A stretch of 64,000 nucleotides of DNA from Cristatella mucedo (taxonomy: Eukaryota; Bryozoa; Phylactolaemata; Cristatellidae). The notes under the pieces are model-generated. The model was not told the DNA's origin and did not search any database. It saw nothing but the letters and a program-made list of their open reading frames with translations. The translations under genes and the position numbers were made by a program. Shown here one piece after another: positions 54,975-64,000 of the stretch. Each line of letters begins with the position of its first letter. The first letter of the stretch is position 1. Location: assembly GCA_009760855.2 (NCBI GenBank), contig WPIO01000034.1, positions 334,001 to 398,000 on the forward strand, read 5' to 3'.

Positions 54975-55675
54975 ACCCAGCAGCACGAGGCGTGCGATTC
55001 GCGTGGACCCAGCAAATGCTGTGTGTAACAGGTGCGTTTTAGCTTATGCTTAAATGTCGTCAGGTCAGAGGATGGCACGTGTTGTCAGTCAGGAGTAAAT
55101 TCTAGAATTTGAAAGGGAACAAACTAAAGGCATGGTGATCTCTAAGGGATTTGGGAGTGCTTAGAGGCGCAGCTAAGCGACGGTAAGAGTGCGTGATACG
55201 ATGCCTAGCTTGATTTGCAAGTATTTCAGATAGGTAGGTGTGAGCAAGACAATGAATGGAAGTAAGAATGAGCGACTAATGTTGGAAGTGATAGTGATCC
55301 CATGCAGATGGATGAGAAGCGGTGCAATGTTGCAGTTCACGATGCTCACGGCAGCCGATCGTGGCTGCTGAGACATGCATTAAGCATAAGCTCCTAATTC
55401 ACAGGCTGTAAGACCTGGAAGTCATGGATTACAGAAATCGTGCACTGTGTAGGTGAAAGTAGGCAGGCTTGACTGCAGAGCCGGTGTGGTCGTCTAGTGA
55501 AAGGCCATTTTAGAACAAGACACCAAGATGTCGTGCTGAGGCTGCATTAAATATGCTTGTGGCGCCCCTGTTGAGGCACAGGTTTCCCATTTTCTCAGTA
55601 ACGCTAGATGTCCCCATAACTATTAAGTTAGCTTTATCGTCATTCAATTTGAGAAAGTTTGTTGCCATTCAAACC
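54975..55675 (-). mobile_element. L2 RT fragment
   Basis: Diverged minus-strand thumb and linker, ending with the complement of the KLNDDK block (TCGTCATTCAATTTGAG at about 55637). Confidence 0.7.
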
Positions 55676-55677
55676 GC

Positions 55678-55800
55678 TGCAGCAATAAACTACTAGCTGT
55701 TTCAAAAGCCTCTTTGGTATGGCAGCAGAAGAGCCTTTACGGCTATCACCACCGCTTGAAGCATCAATAATAAATTTGCTACACCATTACGGCCATTGGA
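55678..55800 (-). mobile_element. SINE family 2, truncated
   Basis: CAATAAACTACTAGCTG tail and GGCTATCACCACCGCTTGAAG body; the tRNA head is mostly gone. Confidence 0.65.
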
Positions 55801-57422
55801 GTCGCCTTTTGGCAGGTTTTAACAGGCATATCGCTAGCACTCTGTCTCCCTCTGTCTCTGTCTCTCTTCTTCTCTCTTTCTGTGTTGTGTGTGTGCGTGT
55901 GTGTGTGGAGCTAAACTTGAGCTTTTTGCGAAGCTGCTGTAACACTCTAATATGCAATCAAGCCATGAAAACCGATGAGAAAGAAGAAAACCGATAAGGC
56001 AGAGGAGGAGCCAAGTAACAGCTTTTAAAAGTACCCTGCACGGCTGTATTCGCAGCAGGGTTTTTCCATCATTGGCCAGATCATCTTCTAAGCATCTTTC
56101 AGAATTAGTGTACATTATGGGTCATCGATATCGTGATAGTATGCAGCTTAGCATGCTATCTGTCACACGGTGCTGACCAGCCTATATTGCTTGACTTCTG
56201 TCCAAGTGTACTGTGCGTGGAGCACGACAGCGACACTAAGAGTCGACAGCTTCATGCCAGTCACTGACAATAATACATTAGTCAAAATCCTTGAAATGTG
56301 TTACCTGTTCTAGCTAGTGACCTTCAACAACTGCAGGGCATGAGCAATTGCTCGAACAACCGATGGCCGCAGCTGGTATAAGAACCACGTGCTCGGCCCT
56401 TTAGTAGCCATCAGAAGGACATCGGCATTTGCATTCACGTCCTGCATTCATCGGCTGCTATTCCAGTGCAGCACTTGCCTGTGCTCGAGGGTTTGTGCTG
56501 CACCTCCTGACACAGCTTCTGCCACAGAAAAGCAGCTATCGAATTGCGTGAAGGTTTCAGTAAAGGTTAGAGGCTAGGGGTGGTAAAGGTTATATGTAAA
56601 TCAGAGGCAATGGAATCGAGCGGCAGAGCGTGATGCTGTCTCCAGCGACCAGCAGTATGCCGGAGTTGTGCCACATTTTGCTCATATCTACGGCTCTTTG
56701 TCAGCAGTGTGCAGATGCACAGTGCCGAAGCAGATGCTCGGATCTGAGGATTGAAAAGCCTGGCTCAAACTTGGCCTTGACCTGTTCAGATCTAAAAGCA
56801 CAAGCACTCAGCCGTCTCCACCTAGACATTTTGGACAGGCTGTAGCAGAGAGCAGCCTGAGTGTGTGTGCATCACCCTGCGACAGTGCCTCGAAGCGATG
56901 CACAGGCCATCACCGTGGCTACTTGCTCGGTCTGCATGCGTCACCCGACGCCGATTACAGCGAGCTTGTGCTCGCAAAAGGGTTTGTAAGCACCCAATCG
57001 TCCGTGCCATCAACTGGCACCATTCTGGGAATCCATGCAAATAGCGGTCTGCGTGAAGCTCATTGGCCGGTGCTAGAAGGCTCGCTCGCAGCCGCGAGCT
57101 ACCATTGGTCGACGCCGGAGCAGACCTGATAAACAGCTCCGTGATGCCGACATCGCCGATCACGTCGTCCGCAGCTACGCGGCTGCATTCGAGTGCCAGC
57201 AAAGTATTCTCAGCTCGCCAGAGTAAAGGTAAATGAGCGGGCGCGCAGGTAAAGAGCTGAGCCCGTGAGCCAGGAGGCGGTCTTGGCGCACACCCGCAGC
57301 CATTACGTAACCTCCCTAGCGGAAGGCTGGCCGCGCCCGCCGCGCGTCCGTCCGCTGCATTGGCGCTCGGGGAGTGCGAACGATCGCGTGTCGCGCGTTC
57401 TCTATCCCCGGTGCGAGCGTCC

Positions 57423-57480
57423 GGCCTGCTCGCTCGGTCGCCAAGCGCGCGGGCGCCCTTGGCGACCGAGCGAGCAGGCC
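57423..57480. repeat. Perfect hairpin, 23-bp arms
   Basis: Arms 57423-57445 and 57458-57480 are exact reverse complements around a 12-nt GC-only loop. Confidence 0.95.
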
Positions 57481-57532
57481 AGCTTGGAGGGCGCGTTCGA
57501 CCGGCGCCGCGACGAACCGCTGCAGCCCACAG

Positions 57533-57561
57533 CCCCCCCCCCCCCCCCCCCCCCCCCCCCC
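57533..57561. repeat. Poly(C) run of 29
   Basis: Uninterrupted C run. The length may be unreliable in the assembly. Confidence 0.85.
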
Positions 57562-57792
57562 GCTCATGCTCGCGGTCGCCACCGTTCGCCATCGTTCGCC
57601 ATCATCCGTATTGGCCGCTGGTGCGCGCCTCGCAGCCCGAAGAGAGCGAAATCCATTAGCCGCGATTGCGCGCACGTCGCCCGCGGCGTGGGCCAGCCAG
57701 TGGGCGTCGTGCGCGCGGGCGACGTGCGCGAGCTCGCGTAACGCGTTTTCCCAGCATGCAATGCCGCCAGCGGCGCCGAATGCACTCAGCGT

Positions 57793-57833
57793 CGTCACGT
57801 ATGCCGGCGGCGCAGCCCGCGTACGTGACGATT
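57793..57833. repeat. Inverted repeat, 10-bp arms
   Basis: TCGTCACGTA and TACGTGACGA separated by about 21 nt. Each arm contains a CGTCA- or TGACG-like half site. Confidence 0.7.
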
Positions 57834-58230
57834 CGCACCGCACTCGCGCCGCTGTTCGGCACGTAGCATGCGCCGCGGCGTCGGTCAGGCGCTCGCGTAG
57901 GCAGCGCCACCGCTCTCTCCTCGGGCGCCGCGGCGCATGCGTGGTTCCAGGACCCCCGTGGGCGTGCGCATTCAGGGTGTTGGTGCTCGATCGTCAGCGC
58001 TAGTACGTGCGTCTGTCCGCTGCACGCTGGAGTTCCCGCCTAGGCGTGCGTCTCGGACCGGACATGCAGAGTGCTCGTGAGTCAGGTCTGCCTTTGGTCG
58101 CAGCGCCATTAAGTAGCGGGACTCGCGCACTCGCCGCGCGAGCACTCTATCGGGTTTGCGCGACACTTTAGCGGCCGTGTCGCGTGCCGCTCTTTGGATT
58201 GCGACGGGAACTCCTGCAGCAGCCGTGCGC

Positions 58231-58259
58231 CCGCACGCGCAGCTAGCTAGCGCGTGCGG
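58231..58259. repeat. Hairpin, 10-bp arms
   Basis: CCGCACGCGC ... GCGCGTGCGG around AGCTAGCTA. Confidence 0.85.
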
Positions 58260-58876
58260 CTATTTCAAGGCACGCGGCGGCGGCGGCTCGCTCGAAGGGC
58301 CAGCGAAATTCGCAGTAAGCGGGTCCCGACACGTGCGAGGCAGGGGCTGATGTGCCGCAGCGACTGCTAGCGGGGCGACTGCTGTCGTGGGTGTGGCACG
58401 CTTCTGCGCGTGCGCGTCGCGTGCGCTGCTCTCCGACGGGGCGACCGCAGCAGCGGCTGCCGGCGGCCGCTCGCGTCTCCGCGAAGCTGGGCGCCCGCTA
58501 TTGGCACGCCCGCCGCCAGCCCACTTGGCCGACCCCTTGCCGCACTCTTCAATATGTAGGGCCGTGCAAACGCAGCGCTTCGCTGGCAGCCGCAGCTTAA
58601 GGGAAACGGCGCATCCGGCCGCGGCGGCGTCTTCGCCGTTTTTCGCTGCGTCACCGCGAAGAGCCGACGCTGATTGAGGGCGTTGGCAGTCGGTGCTGCT
58701 GCTCATTATGTATGTTTAGACCGTCTACGGTAGCTCGGCGATCTGGCCACGCAGAATTGCACCCTCGTACCTGCGCACCGCTGCCCCGGCGACAGGCTAG
58801 TGACCTGTATTAAGTGGGCGTGGTTGACTTAAGTGACTTATCAACAGACTAGCCTCGGACACCAATACCCATTGAC

Positions 58877-59050
58877 TGTAATAATAATTATAAGTACATT
58901 TGATAAAGCGCCCTCAGATAATTAAATCTCTTTCCACGAGCTTTACATTTGCTGCACAGGAAGCACGATCAGGTGGTTAGTGCTAGCACGGTCAATAAAC
59001 AACAAGAATAACGTGGTTAGAGGCAGTATACACCTAGCAGCAAATATCTT
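58877..59050 (-). mobile_element. L2 3' end, truncated
   Basis: TTGATAAAGCGCCCTCAGAT tail and the GTGGTTAGAGGCAGTATACA UTR. Confidence 0.75.
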
Positions 59051-59344
59051 TAGGTATGGCCGCACCTTCTGCGACTGCTACTCCGGGTAATGAGGATTTT
59101 TTATAATGCCAGGCGTACTAAAGATGCCCTTGGAAGGCTGTCTCCCCGATTCCTGGCTGTACATCGATGTCTACATTTAAGTAGGTCACTGGTGATCTCG
59201 CCCTTAAGTTCAAAGTTCCCAATCAAAGAAGAAAGCAAGTCCTTTGGACCTTATTCCTGCTCCTGCGTTCCATTTATCTCAAGAAAGAAAGAACACAAGA
59301 CACTAGGAAACACTAAACACTAAAAAACAGACAACCAAAAAACA

Positions 59345-60755
59345 CTAGACCAAGAGAATTTGATCAGCATTGCTTAGGGTGTACAACGACCTACTTAGGA
59401 ATGCAGACCTAAGGAGATTATCTCTGCTTGTTTTGCTCGATCTTTCGGCAGCTTTTGATACTATTGATCAAGTTCTTTTTAGAGTGCCTCTCGTCTCGCC
59501 TGGGCATCACTGGCTCTGCAATGGTTCAGGTCCTATCTAAGTGGGAAACACCAGAGTATTGATGTGTATGGACCAAAATCGTCCGCGGAACCTCTAAAAT
59601 ATCGGGTACCTCAGGGTTCCATGCTTGGTCCGGTTCTTTTCACAGTTTATACTCTTCCTCTTGCCGATGTGATTGCCAAGCACAATCTAGGCTTTCACTT
59701 CTATGCAGATGACAGTTGTACATTTGCTTTGATCCCTCCCAGCCTTCAAGCACCTCAAATTCTCTAAACTCGCTGCATGTATTGATGACATCTCCACATG
59801 GATAACAGCAAATTTTCTTAAGCTAAACGATGATAAAACTAACTTATTAGTTTTGGGCAAACCCAGTGTGATTCAGAAATTGGAAAGGCTAGTGCTCAAA
59901 ATTGGCTCTGCCAGCATATCTGCTGTTGAATCAGCTCGAAATGTATGTGTAGTGTTCCAAAGTGACCTAGGTTAGACGACCACTTCAGCTCCACAATCAA
60001 GTATGCCTACATTCAGATACATGACATTGCTAAAATTCGGGCTTGTTTGGATAAGGATACCACGTCTAAGTTGGTCCATGCATGCATTGGAGACAGCCCG
60101 TCTGGACTTCTGTAACTCACTGCTTGCTGGCCTACCGGCATGTGCAATCAGGCACTTGCAGCTGGTGCAGAACTTGGCAGCTAGGCTTGTCTGTCGTGAG
60201 CATCACAGTTGCCACATCACACCACTTCTCGCCGACCTGCACTGGCTCCAGTCAAGCAACGGGTCGAATTCAAGGTTTTGTCGCTCATTTTTAGGTCACT
60301 TCTTTCTTTGGCTCCAGCCTATTTCTCAGATCTACTTCCCCATCAGGCCAAGCATCGTACCACCCGCTTTTCGGAATCCAACAGTCTACAAATACCTCGT
60401 ACAAACCTTAAGTCCTTTGGAGACCGTGCATTTAGTTCGTATGCTCCCAAAGCCTGGAACTCACTCCCGACTTGCGTCGGAACATCCCCTGACCTGACCA
60501 CATTTAAAAGGAACCTAAAAACACACCTATTTAGGACAGCATTTAGTGGGTCCCTGCGATTCGTCCTTGATGTGCTTATGCGTGCTGATACTGTGCATGC
60601 TGCCTTAACCATGTTATTCATGTTGTTTATCAAGCATGATATTACTCACCATTCAATTTCGTTTCCCTTTGCAGCAAATGTAAAGCGCCTAGGAAGAGAT
60701 TGAGTTCTCTGAGGGCGCTTTATCAAGTGCGTTATTATTATTATTATTATGCTCA
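59345..60755 (+). mobile_element. L2 copy with most of the RT (inactive)
   Basis: Plus strand: LLVLLDLSAAFDTIDQ (from about 59426), RVPQGSMLGPVLFTVYTL, catalytic FYADD at 59699-59713, NFLKLNDDKTNLLVLGKPS, LARLDFCNSLLAGLPACAIR, LHWLQ, AYFSDLLPHQAK, KAWNSLPTCVGTSPD, then the 3' UTR, tail stem and ATT repeats. At least three frameshifts and an internal stop after FYADD disable it. Confidence 0.9.
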
Positions 60756-61577
60756 TAGCTAATGAAAATATTTATTGAAAGCCCAAAAGCAAACGTGTGC
60801 TGCTGGAATGTGTGACTTGGTGCACAACACATGCACAAGGTGACGATGCGAAGCAGCGAGATTGTAGCTTCAGATCGAGCTACTGGGTCACTGCATCACC
60901 ACCACTGCATCCACACACCATGCACGGATTCGTCCAGAGTATTTGGGGACATCCAACTTGCTAGACCAACAAGAACTTGAGTGAAGTACTTTTTTGGATG
61001 AATCATGCGTCCTACTCCCAACCCTGCATCCATCCCAACCCAACACGTCGTCGTATAATTGCATCACGTACTGCCTCGGTAATCGTGAGACTCGAGTAGC
61101 CGGGCTGGCGAGGCTGGTGACAGTAGCCGTTACAAGGAGACCTAGCAAGGCATCCCCCGAAGCGGCAGAGCATGAAGTTTGACCTTGCGATGCCGATAGC
61201 TGCAAGCATGTTCCAGCATTATGCCAGCATTTATTTCCGGAGGTGAACACCTTGGACAAGAGGCAATGCAAGATGGTCATGCTAACGTACTTGCAGATAG
61301 CTGTGAATGGAGTCGTTATGGCAGAGCATATGCTCATTTAAACCGTGGCTGGCTGGCTCCCAGATTTGGCTCGCCTGTGCTGTGGATGGTCACCAGATTG
61401 ATCTAGACTGATCTCTGGAATGAGCTAGATTTAAGTATGAATGGATGTCCGATTGGAGTATGAATGGATGTCCGATGTGCACGTCCGTGAGCGCCCACTT
61501 GATTGCCACTGCTGCTGTGCCTGCTGCACTGAGTTGCTTGTTCTCCTTCTCGTTCTTACTCGCCACTGCTACTTCTT

Positions 61578-61587
61578 TTCCTCTTAG
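61578..61587 (+). promoter_or_regulatory. Probable splice acceptor of the PPP1R3 coding exon
   Basis: A pyrimidine-rich run ending in CTCTTAG at 61587, followed at once by TGA and then TAA in the frame of the ATG at 61615. This suggests an upstream 5' UTR exon and fixes 61615 as the first Met in frame. Confidence 0.5.
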
Positions 61588-61614
61588 TGAGCCGATCTCT
61601 AAACCCAAGTTTGC

Positions 61615-62973
61615 ATGGAAATGAAAGAGGTTATTAGGAAGGTCAACGGATCGTGCAGTCCGTCTGTTCGCGACATGGTCAGCCGATGCCCTCCTAACCA
61701 AAGCGAGTGCAACTCACGTGACGATGGCGTCTCCGAGACGGTGGCTCGTGGAATGTCGGAGCTCGAGCTCTGTGAAGTGCTCGAGCTGCCGCAGAACGGC
61801 TGCTGCTGTCCGAAGCAGCGCGGCTGCAGCAGCGGTGGCTCGTGCTCAGACTTCGGTGCTTCCACGCCAGCGCTCGTGGACGGCGACGCTCGTTCATGCC
61901 GATGTGCACTGAATGCCACTGAACCGTGCGCAGCCGCCACCGAGATTCCGTCGTTCGCCGAACGAACGAAGGCACATGGCTCCACGGCAGTCCGAGCGGA
62001 GAGATGCCGCATGATCGCGCCACTGCCACCGCTGCGACTTACCGGCGACAGGGAGCAACAGCAGGCAATGCAGAGCCGCCCTGCTGCTGATGCTGCTGCT
62101 GCTGCTCATGGCGTATCGCTGCTGCCGGCCACTTTGAATGGCTGTCTGCACCAAGCCTGCGGCCGCGAGGTCACACTGCCAGTCGACGAGCCTGAATCCA
62201 TCACCTCGACTCCGATCGACTCGGCAGCCGAAGACTGCGCTGCTGCTGCTGCTGCTTCCGACGCTGCGGCCACGGCTTTCGGCGGCAGCTGCCCACCGAG
62301 CGGCAGCAGTGCCAAGCAAAAGCAGCCGAAGAAGAAGGTGGTTTTCGCCGACGCCGCCGGCCTCCAGCTGGCTTCGGTGCGCCTCATGACCGAGGGCCGA
62401 GACACTCCGCCTCAGCTCGACCCCAGGCTGCTGTGTACCCTGCATCGGCAGATCGCCGTCGACGACGAGGAGGACGAGGAGTCGCCGCAGTTTTCGCCAC
62501 AGTTTGCGCAGCCGCTGGCCAGCTACACCACGTTCGCTGACCGCCTCGCGCGGCACTGCGTGTGCCTCGAGAGCGTGGCCGTGATCACGGGCCAAGTGAC
62601 CGGCACCGTCAAGGTGCGCAACATCGCTTTCGAGAAAGAGGTCTTTGTGCGCTTCACGCTCGACGACTGGGCCACCTTCCACGACGTGCTGGCCTACTAC
62701 GTCAACCCGAGCGATGGACACAGTAGCTCCGGCTACAGTAGCTCCTTCTGCGGCGGCGGCGGCAGCGTGTACGACACGTTCGCCTTCAGTGTGAGCCTGC
62801 CCGTCCAGCTGCCCGAGAGGGGCCTCCAGTTCGCCGTGTGCTTCCGCTGCCGCGCCGGCACGTTCTGGGACAACAACGACTCGCGCAACTACAGCATCCT
62901 GTGGGAAGATCCTGCTCGTCCGGCGGCGGCGGCTGCTTCGGCAGAGTCAGCCGCCGCTCGTAAGCCGCACTAG
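61615..62973 (+). CDS. PPP1R3: PPP1R3-type PP1 glycogen-targeting subunit
   Basis: 452 residues in one exon. It is predicted to bind the PP1 catalytic subunit and glycogen, directing dephosphorylation of glycogen synthase and phosphorylase so that glycogen synthesis is favoured. Seen: an RVxF-type PP1 docking motif KVVF at 241-244 within KKKVVFADAAGLQLASVRL, the form typical of PPP1R3 proteins; an acidic patch at 283-289; a CBM21 domain at about 312-430 with VRNIAFEKEVFVRFTLDDW (334-352), YDTFAFSVSLP (386-396) and WDNNDSRNYSI (418-428). Vertebrate B-E paralogues are roughly 280-320 residues; this one is longer because of a low-complexity N-terminus rich in Ala, Ser and Cys. A Ser/Gly-rich insert (366-385) sits inside CBM21. 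The N-terminal 240 residues have no recognised domain. The exact vertebrate paralogue cannot be assigned. Confidence 0.93.
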   Translation: MEMKEVIRKVNGSCSPSVRDMVSRCPPNQSECNSRDDGVSETVARGMSELELCEVLELPQNGCCCPKQRGCSSGGSCSDFGASTPALVDGDARSCRCALNATEPCAAATEIPSFAERTKAHGSTAVRAERCRMIAPLPPLRLTGDREQQQAMQSRPAADAAAAAHGVSLLPATLNGCLHQACGREVTLPVDEPESITSTPIDSAAEDCAAAAAASDAAATAFGGSCPPSGSSAKQKQPKKKVVFADAAGLQLASVRLMTEGRDTPPQLDPRLLCTLHRQIAVDDEEDEESPQFSPQFAQPLASYTTFADRLARHCVCLESVAVITGQVTGTVKVRNIAFEKEVFVRFTLDDWATFHDVLAYYVNPSDGHSSSGYSSSFCGGGGSVYDTFAFSVSLPVQLPERGLQFAVCFRCRAGTFWDNNDSRNYSILWEDPARPAAAAASAESAAARKPH

Positions 62974-63720
62974 TTGTAAGTGCCGCCGCGGCTGCTACTG
63001 TGAAGTGACTGCTGCCGCGAGCTTGCGTCTGCACTGGATACTACAAGCTCGTCATCCCTGTGATCAATACTCCTCCTCCTGCTCCTGCTCCTCCTCCAAG
63101 GTCAGCCTCCTCAATAACCCAATCGGTGGCTCTGCCTTCCAGGTTCGACTGCGTTTGCGTTTTGATGCCGGCTTGTGGCGCTGGTGCTGCTGCTGCTTCT
63201 GCTCATCCATTTGAGCGTAAGCTGTTTGTGCACGACCATCGCGTCGACAAAATGCGATATCTTGGCCTCGGTGCCTGCTATATGTGATTGAGTGCACGGC
63301 GAATCCCGGTGAAGAGCCGCGTGCTCGTGTCAGCAAGGCCAAGGCCGTGCACGGGCTGCTGGTTTGTAGACTGGTACTCGTCGAATGTCTGTAATGAAGA
63401 TACAATGATCTCGTTCGATCACTGACGCGATCTGCACACCATACGTTTTACGTAGCTACGTAGGATTGTGATTCTCAACTGCATGCCGCCGACTGCAGGC
63501 ACAAACAACGGGTCAAGGCCTAAGGCCATGTAGCACGAAACGTAACTTCGAAATGTGTGTAACGGCCTTTAGCTCGCGTTTTGCAGTCAAAAGTTACATG
63601 TATGTCCTCACCTGCATCCAGCGAGGACACATATGCGTGACAGGTGGGTGCCAAGTCAGCGTGAAATGGAACTAGTTGAGGTGACACGGCGGTTTAAAAG
63701 GAATTAAAATGCCACAAGAG
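62974..63720 (+). other. Probable PPP1R3 3' UTR and flank
   Basis: GC-rich just after the stop, becoming AT-richer. No canonical AATAAA was found. Only short frames. Confidence 0.4.
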
Positions 63721-63724
63721 AAAA

Positions 63725-63870
63725 TTGCTATCTGATTTACCATCCTCATTTGTATAGCAGAAGCTGAGTCTTCACGGCTATCGCCACCACTTGCAGTGGG
63801 CAATTAAGAATCGCTAGCTGCAGAACTGGAACCCACTACCTGGGATATGAAGTGCCAGGCTCTGTGGTTG
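63725..63870 (-). mobile_element. SINE family 2 copy
   Basis: TCATTTGTATAGCAGAAGC, GGCTATCGCCACCACTTGCAG body, decayed B-box complement GAACTGGAACCC. Confidence 0.7.
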
Positions 63871-63912
63871 ATCCAGGCTCTGCGATTGATCCAGGCTCTG
63901 TGATTGATCCAG
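63857..63912. repeat. 18-bp tandem repeat, three copies
   Basis: CCAGGCTCTGTGGTTGAT-type unit repeated three times with one or two changes, at the edge of the SINE-2 copy. Confidence 0.85.
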
Positions 63913-64000
63913 CAGCTGTGCGATCCTGCAGAGCAGCCGTTAAGCAAACGAAGGAGCCAGTGCTGTATTGTCACGATTGGGATGGGGCGCATGGTTTTGA

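Larger units (their letters stand above)
56822..58800 (+). promoter_or_regulatory. Second CpG-rich block, possible PPP1R3 promoter/5' exon
   Basis: Strongly GC- and CpG-rich DNA, densest at 57240-58790, with open frames on both strands and no recognised protein. The PPP1R3 coding exon has a good acceptor just upstream of its ATG, so a non-coding first exon may start here; this is inference. A promoter of an unseen transcript on the other strand is equally possible. Confidence 0.4.
53591..61614. other. 3' flank of ALG9 and region upstream of PPP1R3
   Basis: Contains a SINE-1, L2 pieces, one SINE-2, a CpG-rich block (56822-58800) and a large L2 copy (59345-60755). 55910-56820 and 60760-61580 hold nothing recognised. 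Confidence 0.5.

Noticed and set aside
56822-57592. 256-codon minus-strand frame in the CpG block
   Set aside because: GC-rich DNA with few stops; competing frames on both strands, poly(C)-derived Gly run, no recognised domain.
61894-62721. 275-codon minus-strand frame
   Set aside because: Antisense shadow of the GC-rich PPP1R3 coding sequence.

Overview
The window is nuclear DNA from an animal, most likely an invertebrate. It holds spliced genes with GT-AG introns, CpG-rich islands, long dinucleotide microsatellites, L2/CR1-type non-LTR retrotransposons with reverse-transcriptase remnants, tRNA-derived SINEs and a Tigger/pogo DNA transposon remnant. The phylum cannot be fixed from the sequence alone. 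Only two host genes can be supported, both on the plus strand.

Layout: 1-7.4 kb is repeat-rich DNA upstream of the first gene (L2 fragments, SINEs, a Tigger-like element at 3826-4584). 7.44-9.11 kb is a GC-rich, CpG-rich block that looks like the promoter and 5' end of ALG9. ALG9 then runs to 53590. Fourteen coding exons could be placed by homology, and every intron phase agrees. They encode about 608 residues, close to the usual length of the family, but the initiator Met exon is not resolved. Introns range from about 170 bp to almost 10 kb and are filled with L2 and SINE copies and microsatellites. 53.6-61.6 kb is intergenic or 5' non-coding DNA with more L2 copies and a second CpG-rich block (about 56.8-58.8 kb). 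61615-62973 is a single-exon reading frame for a PPP1R3-type glycogen-targeting subunit of protein phosphatase 1. After it come a probable 3' UTR and a SINE.

Function: ALG9 is an ER membrane alpha-1,2-mannosyltransferase that extends the lipid-linked oligosaccharide for N-glycosylation. The PPP1R3 protein brings PP1 to glycogen. They are neighbours, but nothing shows that they work together.

Points of most interest: (1) a perfect 158-bp palindrome in ALG9 intron 2; (2) a near-identical inverted duplication of an internal L2 segment, carrying the same nested insertion, on both sides of ALG9 exon 3; (3) a tRNA-derived SINE family whose 3' end matches the stem-loop 3' tail of the resident L2 LINE, which suggests a LINE/SINE partnership; (4) perfect hairpins in both CpG-rich blocks; (5) a Tigger-like element inserted in the tail of a SINE. 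All boundaries of repeats are estimates made by eye.
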